8,391 nucleotides of DNA from CAZVBR01 sp964625755 (GTDB taxonomy: Bacteria; Patescibacteriota; Minisyncoccia; Phycocordibacterales; XYD1-FULL-46-19): assembly GCA_964625755.1 (NCBI GenBank), contig CAZVBR010000031.1, positions 1 through 8,391 of the forward strand. The letters run 5' to 3'. How positions within the stretch are numbered: position 1 is the stretch's first letter; every line of letters begins with the position of its first letter. Positions 5,178 through 8,391 of this stretch are shown piece by piece. Position numbers and translations under genes: made by a program. The notes below the pieces were generated by a model that was not told where the DNA came from, made no database searches, and saw only the letters and a list, made by a program, of their open reading frames with translations.

Positions 5178-7539
5178 AGAGAAAAAACGATCTCATCTGA
5201 TCATTTTGGACGCTCACGCGATCTTGCATCGGGCTTATCATGCCTTACCGGGTTTCACGACCAGTCACGGGGAGCCGACCGGTTGCCTGTATGGTTTGAC
5301 CTCTATACTTTTGAAGATGATCGCTGAACAAAAACCCGATCATATTGTGGCCGCTTATGATCTACCGGAACCGACTTTTCGAAAGCAGTTGTACGATCAA
5401 TACAAAGCCAAAAGAGCGGAGATGGATGAAGATCTGATCCGTCAGATCGAACGTTCCCGGGATATTCTGACAGCTTTTAATATTCCGATATACCAAGCGG
5501 CCGGTTTTGAGGCTGATGACATTATCGGCACCATTATCGACCAAGTGTCGGCCGTTTCAGGGTTGAAGGTGACCATTGCCTCCGGCGATATGGATACCAT
5601 GCAATTAGTTGATGATGACCGGGTGGTGGTGTGTACTTTAAAGCGAGGGGTGGGGGATACGGTGGTCTATAATGAGTCGGCGGTGGTTGATCGGTTCGGT
5701 TTTTCGCCCGGGTATCTGGTTGATTTTAAAGGGTTATCCGGTGATCCGTCAGATAATATTGTCGGGGTTCCCGGGGTGGGGGAGAAAACAGCTACCAGTT
5801 TGATAAAAAGTTTTGGTTCGATCGAGAAGGTCTATGAAGCCCTAAAAACCGATCGGGAGAAATTCTTGGCCGCCGGCTTCAAACCAAGAATTGCCGACAT
5901 TCTCCGGGACCATGAAGATGAAGCGTTTTTTTCTAAAACCTTGGCGACTATCAGACGGGATGCTCCGATCGAGTTTCGGTTTCCGGAGAAGACCTGGGAG
6001 GAGGGGTTTGATCAAGAAGCGGTCCGGTCGGTTTTGTTTGAACTGGAATTCAAGACATTTAACAGGCGACTGGAGGACTTGGTCCCGGAACGAAAAAAGA
6101 ACGAGCAATTGACCAAAGAGGAGGTGGGTCAGACAGAACTTTTGGAGGCGGCTATTGGTTTATGGCTTTTGGATTCTGACCGAGTTCGGCCGGGTTTGCA
6201 AGAGATATTTGACTTTGCCGGGGTGAGAGATCTTAAGAAAGCCAGAGAGTATATTTTTGATCAGTTGACCGCTACCGGCTTGGTCTTTGTTTTTGAAAAA
6301 ATTGAAAAACCTCTCATTCCTTTGGTTCGGGCGGCCGAAGAGCGGGGGATACTAGTCGATCGAGATCATTTTACCCGTCTTTCGGATGATTATAATAAGA
6401 AGTTGATCAAATTGATAAAAGAGGTTCATAAACTGGCCGGTCGAGAGTTCAATGTTAATTCCCCGAAGCAGTTATCGGAAGTTTTGTTCGGCGATCTCGG
6501 GCTTCCGGTTAAAGGGGTAAAGAAGACGGCCGGCGGGGAGTTATCGACCCGGGAATCGGAATTGGTGAAATTAAAAGACAAGCACCCGATAATCGAGAAA
6601 ATACTGAGTCATCGGGAAATCCAGAAACTACTTTCCACTTATATCAACACCATCCCCCAGAAACTTGATAGTCAAGGCCGTCTCCATACTCATCTCCATC
6701 AAGCCGGGACGACTACCGGTCGAATGTCTTCGGCTGACCCAAATTTGCAGAATATCCCGGTTCGAGAGGGCTTGGGTTCGGCGATACGCAAGGGTTTTAT
6801 CGCCACTTCCGGTCATAAGTGGGTGGCAATAGATTATTCTCAGATCGAGATGAGAGTTCTGGCGATGCTGTCGGGGGATCCGGCTTTGGGTGAGATATTC
6901 AAAAAAGACAAAGACGTTCACGGTTCAGTGGCTTCTTTGGTTTTCGGGGTGGCCGAAGAAGAAGTGACCAAAGAAATGCGCCGGAAAGCCAAAGTTATTA
7001 ACTTCGGGATCATCTATGGTATGGGGGTTAACGCCCTCCGGGTCAATCTCGGGTCGACGCAAGCCGAGGCCAAGAAGTTTTACGATGATTATTTTGCGGC
7101 TTTTCCAACCATTCGACAGTATTTTGATCAGGTGGTGGTAGAGGCCCGGGAACGCGGTTACACCGAGACCATGTTCGGGCGACGGCGGTATTTTCCGGGG
7201 TTGCGTTCACCGGTGCCGTATATTAAGGCTTCGGCGGAGCGTCAGGCGTACAATGCGCCTCTTCAGGGCACAGCGGCTGATATTGTTAAATTAGCCACTA
7301 TCGCCGCTGATGACAAATTAAAGCAAGCAGGTCTTATTGATCGAGTTCATTTTTTGCTCCAGGTTCACGATGAGCTGATCTACGAAGTCGACGAAAAAGT
7401 TTTAAGTGAGGCGATATTGGTTGTCAAAGAAGCCATGGAAGGGGTGGTAGATCTCCCAATTCCGTTAAAGGTGGAAACTTCGGTGGGTGATAATTGGGGA
7501 GAACTGACCTTGTATCACCCCGACGGTGATAATCGCTGA
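5164..7539 (+). CDS. polA: DNA polymerase I with 5'-3' exonuclease but no 3'-5' exonuclease domain
   Basis: PolA fills gaps and removes RNA primers in replication and repair. From the ATG at 5164 it has 791 residues. The flap nuclease domain (about 10-305) keeps its metal ligands: D16, D66, E116/D118/D119 in FEADDII, D142/D144 in SGDMD, and D194/D197 in GDPSDN. The polymerase domain (about 380-791) has TTTGRMSSADPNLQNIP (516-532), motif A DYSQIEMR (557-564), motif B with RRKAKVINFGIIYG (606-619, F614 at the O-helix position) and motif C VHDE (734-737). Only about 75 residues (305-380) join them, with none of the DEDD exonuclease motifs, so proofreading is absent; E. coli PolA has 928 residues. 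An upstream in-frame ATG at 5140 would add 8 residues. I prefer 5164, which leaves the smaller overlap with tsaE (14 nt) and a purine-rich AGAGAG upstream. The stop is TGA. Confidence 0.96.
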   Translation: MTKGKEKKRSHLIILDAHAILHRAYHALPGFTTSHGEPTGCLYGLTSILLKMIAEQKPDHIVAAYDLPEPTFRKQLYDQYKAKRAEMDEDLIRQIERSRDILTAFNIPIYQAAGFEADDIIGTIIDQVSAVSGLKVTIASGDMDTMQLVDDDRVVVCTLKRGVGDTVVYNESAVVDRFGFSPGYLVDFKGLSGDPSDNIVGVPGVGEKTATSLIKSFGSIEKVYEALKTDREKFLAAGFKPRIADILRDHEDEAFFSKTLATIRRDAPIEFRFPEKTWEEGFDQEAVRSVLFELEFKTFNRRLEDLVPERKKNEQLTKEEVGQTELLEAAIGLWLLDSDRVRPGLQEIFDFAGVRDLKKAREYIFDQLTATGLVFVFEKIEKPLIPLVRAAEERGILVDRDHFTRLSDDYNKKLIKLIKEVHKLAGREFNVNSPKQLSEVLFGDLGLPVKGVKKTAGGELSTRESELVKLKDKHPIIEKILSHREIQKLLSTYINTIPQKLDSQGRLHTHLHQAGTTTGRMSSADPNLQNIPVREGLGSAIRKGFIATSGHKWVAIDYSQIEMRVLAMLSGDPALGEIFKKDKDVHGSVASLVFGVAEEEVTKEMRRKAKVINFGIIYGMGVNALRVNLGSTQAEAKKFYDDYFAAFPTIRQYFDQVVVEARERGYTETMFGRRRYFPGLRSPVPYIKASAERQAYNAPLQGTAADIVKLATIAADDKLKQAGLIDRVHFLLQVHDELIYEVDEKVLSEAILVVKEAMEGVVDLPIPLKVETSVGDNWGELTLYHPDGDNR

Positions 7540-7580
7540 AACTTGACCCTGTCTTGATTTATTGCTTTGTTGGTGTTAAT

Positions 7581-7601
7581 TTTAAATTGTGGGAATTTAA
7601 A
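7581..7601. repeat. AT-rich 8-bp inverted repeat upstream of the acidic protein gene
   Basis: TTTAAATT (7581-7588) and AATTTAAA (7594-7601) are a perfect inverted repeat around GTGGG. It lies in the 103-nt gap between polA and the next gene. Without a GC-rich stem or T-run it is a poor terminator. It could be an operator or chance in AT-rich DNA. Confidence 0.35.
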
Positions 7602-7642
7602 TAATAAAAGGTCGATTAACAATAAAAATAAATCAAAATAAT

Positions 7643-7921
7643 ATGAATAAAACAGTTGTGGTTCTCCTTTTGATCATCTTGATCGCGGTGGGAGTAATTT
7701 GGTGGGCACTCGGAGATCGTGAGGTTGATATGCTGGAGGAGGAGGTTTTCCAAGAGCAAGAGCAAGAGATAGAGATCGATGAAGACGGGGTTGGTCGTCA
7801 GGAATTCATTATTCACACAACTCCACGAGACGAAGAGGCTGAAGATGACGAAGAAGACGATGTTGTAGACCTCTTTGAAGACGAGGAGGAGGACGAAGAA
7901 GAGTCTGACCTGGAAGAGTAG
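7643..7921 (+). CDS. Membrane-anchored small protein with a highly acidic tail, function unknown
   Basis: No family is recognised. The 92-residue product starts MNKTVVVLLL and has one hydrophobic segment (about 4-23, ending in IWWAL) that should act as a signal anchor. From residue 25 on, 37 of 68 residues are Asp or Glu against three Arg, including long runs at 63-73 and 79-87. The single lysine before the hydrophobic segment and the acidic tail after it suggest an N-in, tail-out topology. Such tails can bind divalent metals or basic proteins, but nothing here proves a role. It lies 103 nt after polA with no clear terminator between, so it may share that transcript. No Shine-Dalgarno is visible; the upstream stretch is simply A-rich. 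The continuous frame and the clear hydrophobic-then-acidic layout support it as real, although acidic low complexity can arise by chance. Confidence 0.65.
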   Translation: MNKTVVVLLLIILIAVGVIWWALGDREVDMLEEEVFQEQEQEIEIDEDGVGRQEFIIHTTPRDEEAEDDEEDDVVDLFEDEEEDEEESDLEE

Positions 7922-7924
7922 GGT

Positions 7925-7954
7925 AATCAGGGTTTTGGCAGACCGAACCTGATT
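7925..7954 (+). other. Imperfect hairpin directly after the acidic protein gene
   Basis: AATCAGG (7925-7931) pairs with CCTGATT (7948-7954). Inner pairing continues with two single-base bulges and one T-G, leaving a CAGA loop. It starts 3 nt after the stop codon. The following bases are only weakly T-rich, so it may protect the mRNA end or act with the second hairpin downstream. Confidence 0.45.
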
Positions 7955-7975
7955 TCCTAATTATTGTAATTCCGG

Positions 7976-8025
7976 CCGCCGGAGTAGTTGCCGTTTTTGG
8001 CAAATATCCGGCGGTTTTGGTTTTT
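7976..8025 (+). terminator. Intrinsic terminator-like hairpin between the acidic protein and alkyltransferase genes
   Basis: CCGCCGGA (7976-7983) pairs with TCCGGCGG (8007-8014). An inner TTGCC/GGCAA stem (7988-7992/7999-8003) sits above a small internal loop, and TTTTGGTTTTT follows. This fits a terminator for the polA and acidic-protein transcript. It ends only 12 nt before the next start codon, so it may instead act as a leaky terminator or attenuator in front of the alkyltransferase gene. Confidence 0.6.
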
Positions 8026-8037
8026 GAACAAAACATT

Positions 8038-8301
8038 ATGAGTACTTTCAAAGAAAAAGTTCTGACGGTGGTCTCGGGTATTCCGGCCGGTCAAGTTTTG
8101 ACATACGGGCAAGTAGCAAAACTGTCCGGCCGTCCCGGAGCGGCCCGGGCGGTCGGCCAGATCATGAAAAACAATTTTGATCCGAGTATTCCTTGCCATC
8201 GAGTAGTGGCGGCCGGTCGGCGACCCGGGGGATACAATCAAGGAGTGGCGGTAAAACTATCAAAGTTGAAATCGGAAGGGGTTGATCTGGGTATTGTTTA
8301 G
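8038..8301 (+). CDS. MGMT-family O6-alkylguanine-DNA alkyltransferase, single C-terminal domain
   Basis: The product is an 87-residue version of the DNA-binding, active-site domain of O6-methylguanine-DNA methyltransferases (Ogt/Ada-C/MGMT), which accept the alkyl group of damaged guanine onto a cysteine. Visible residues are Y23 in TYGQVA, R37 in the recognition helix (RAVGQIM), N45, the active-site PCHRV (52-56, C53, H54), and E80 near the C-terminus. Spacing from C53 to N45 (8) and to E80 (27) equals that between human C145, N137 and E172. The cysteine separates it from alkyltransferase-like (ATL) proteins, which have Trp there. The N-terminal ribonuclease H-like domain of full-length enzymes is absent. 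I chose the ATG at 8038; an in-frame TTG at 8017 would add 7 residues but falls in the terminator's T-run. No promoter is visible between the terminator and this start. Confidence 0.92.
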   Translation: MSTFKEKVLTVVSGIPAGQVLTYGQVAKLSGRPGAARAVGQIMKNNFDPSIPCHRVVAAGRRPGGYNQGVAVKLSKLKSEGVDLGIV

Positions 8302-8326
8302 ATTTTTGATATTTAATTTCCGGGTT

Positions 8327-8354
8327 TTGGTTTGAGGAGAACTTAAGATATAAT
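8327..8354 (+). promoter_or_regulatory. Candidate promoter for the gene at the right edge, leaderless type
   Basis: A perfect TATAAT (8349-8354) has a poor -35, TTGGTT (8327-8332), at 16 nt. The ATG follows 8 nt later, so the transcript would begin within a base or two of the start codon, as proposed for pilB and tsaE. Confidence 0.5.
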
Positions 8355-8362
8355 TATCTTTA

Positions 8363-8391
8363 ATGGAAGAGTTGTTTTTTAGTGACTGGGA
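8363..8391 (+). CDS. Start of an unidentified gene, cut by the window edge
   Basis: Nine codons are visible (MEELFFSDW) before the sequence ends. They follow a perfect -10 box at a distance of 8 nt, which supports a real start. Nothing can be said about function. The gap from the preceding stop codon is 61 nt. Confidence 0.4.

Noticed and set aside
8017..8037. TTG start extending the alkyltransferase by 7 residues
   Set aside because: It lies in the T-run of the terminator-like hairpin, and the ATG at 8038 gives the normal domain start.

Overview
The window looks like part of a bacterial chromosome from the Candidate Phyla Radiation (Patescibacteria), perhaps a Parcubacteria-like lineage. 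This is inferred from compact versions of housekeeping proteins: a 176-residue YebC without its inserted domain, a 791-residue DNA polymerase I with no room for a 3'-5' exonuclease, and a one-domain alkyltransferase. Other hints are the lack of Shine-Dalgarno sequences at most starts and the lone pilus ATPase. UGA is used as a stop (yebC, polA), which argues against the code-25 lineages. No ribosomal RNA is present, so the taxonomy stays tentative.

Minus-strand block (1-3933). In transcription order this is pilB (type IV pilus assembly ATPase), a 221-bp gap, then ruvB, yebC and ruvC (cut by the window edge). ruvB-yebC-ruvC looks like one operon: the first gap is 23 nt and yebC/ruvC overlap in an ATGA. 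RuvB (branch migration motor) and RuvC (Holliday junction resolvase) act together; ruvA is not in the window. The pilB-ruvB gap holds a 168-nt element closed by a 26-bp inverted repeat with three inner hairpins. It is either an unrecognised structured RNA, better paired when read on the plus strand, or a MITE-like repeat.

Divergent region (3934-4241). It carries a weak promoter for pilB and a consensus sigma70-type promoter (TTGACA, 16 nt, TATAAT, extended -10) reading right.

Plus-strand block (4242-8391). The strong promoter and a full Shine-Dalgarno sequence drive a GC-rich gene for a small Arg/Gln/Glu-rich, lysine-free putative lipoprotein. Its message is almost continuously foldable into perfect hairpins and ends at a strong intrinsic terminator. 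After it come tsaE (tRNA t6A synthesis ATPase) overlapping polA, a membrane-anchored very acidic small protein, a terminator-like hairpin, a minimal O6-alkylguanine transferase-like protein with all catalytic residues, and the first nine codons of another gene. Four genes contribute to DNA repair or recombination (ruvC, ruvB, polA, alkyltransferase).

The two items most worth following are the hairpin-array lipoprotein transcript (about 4201-4675) and the 168-nt structured element (2048-2215). Several -10 boxes lie only 6-12 nt before start codons, which suggests that leaderless mRNAs are common here.
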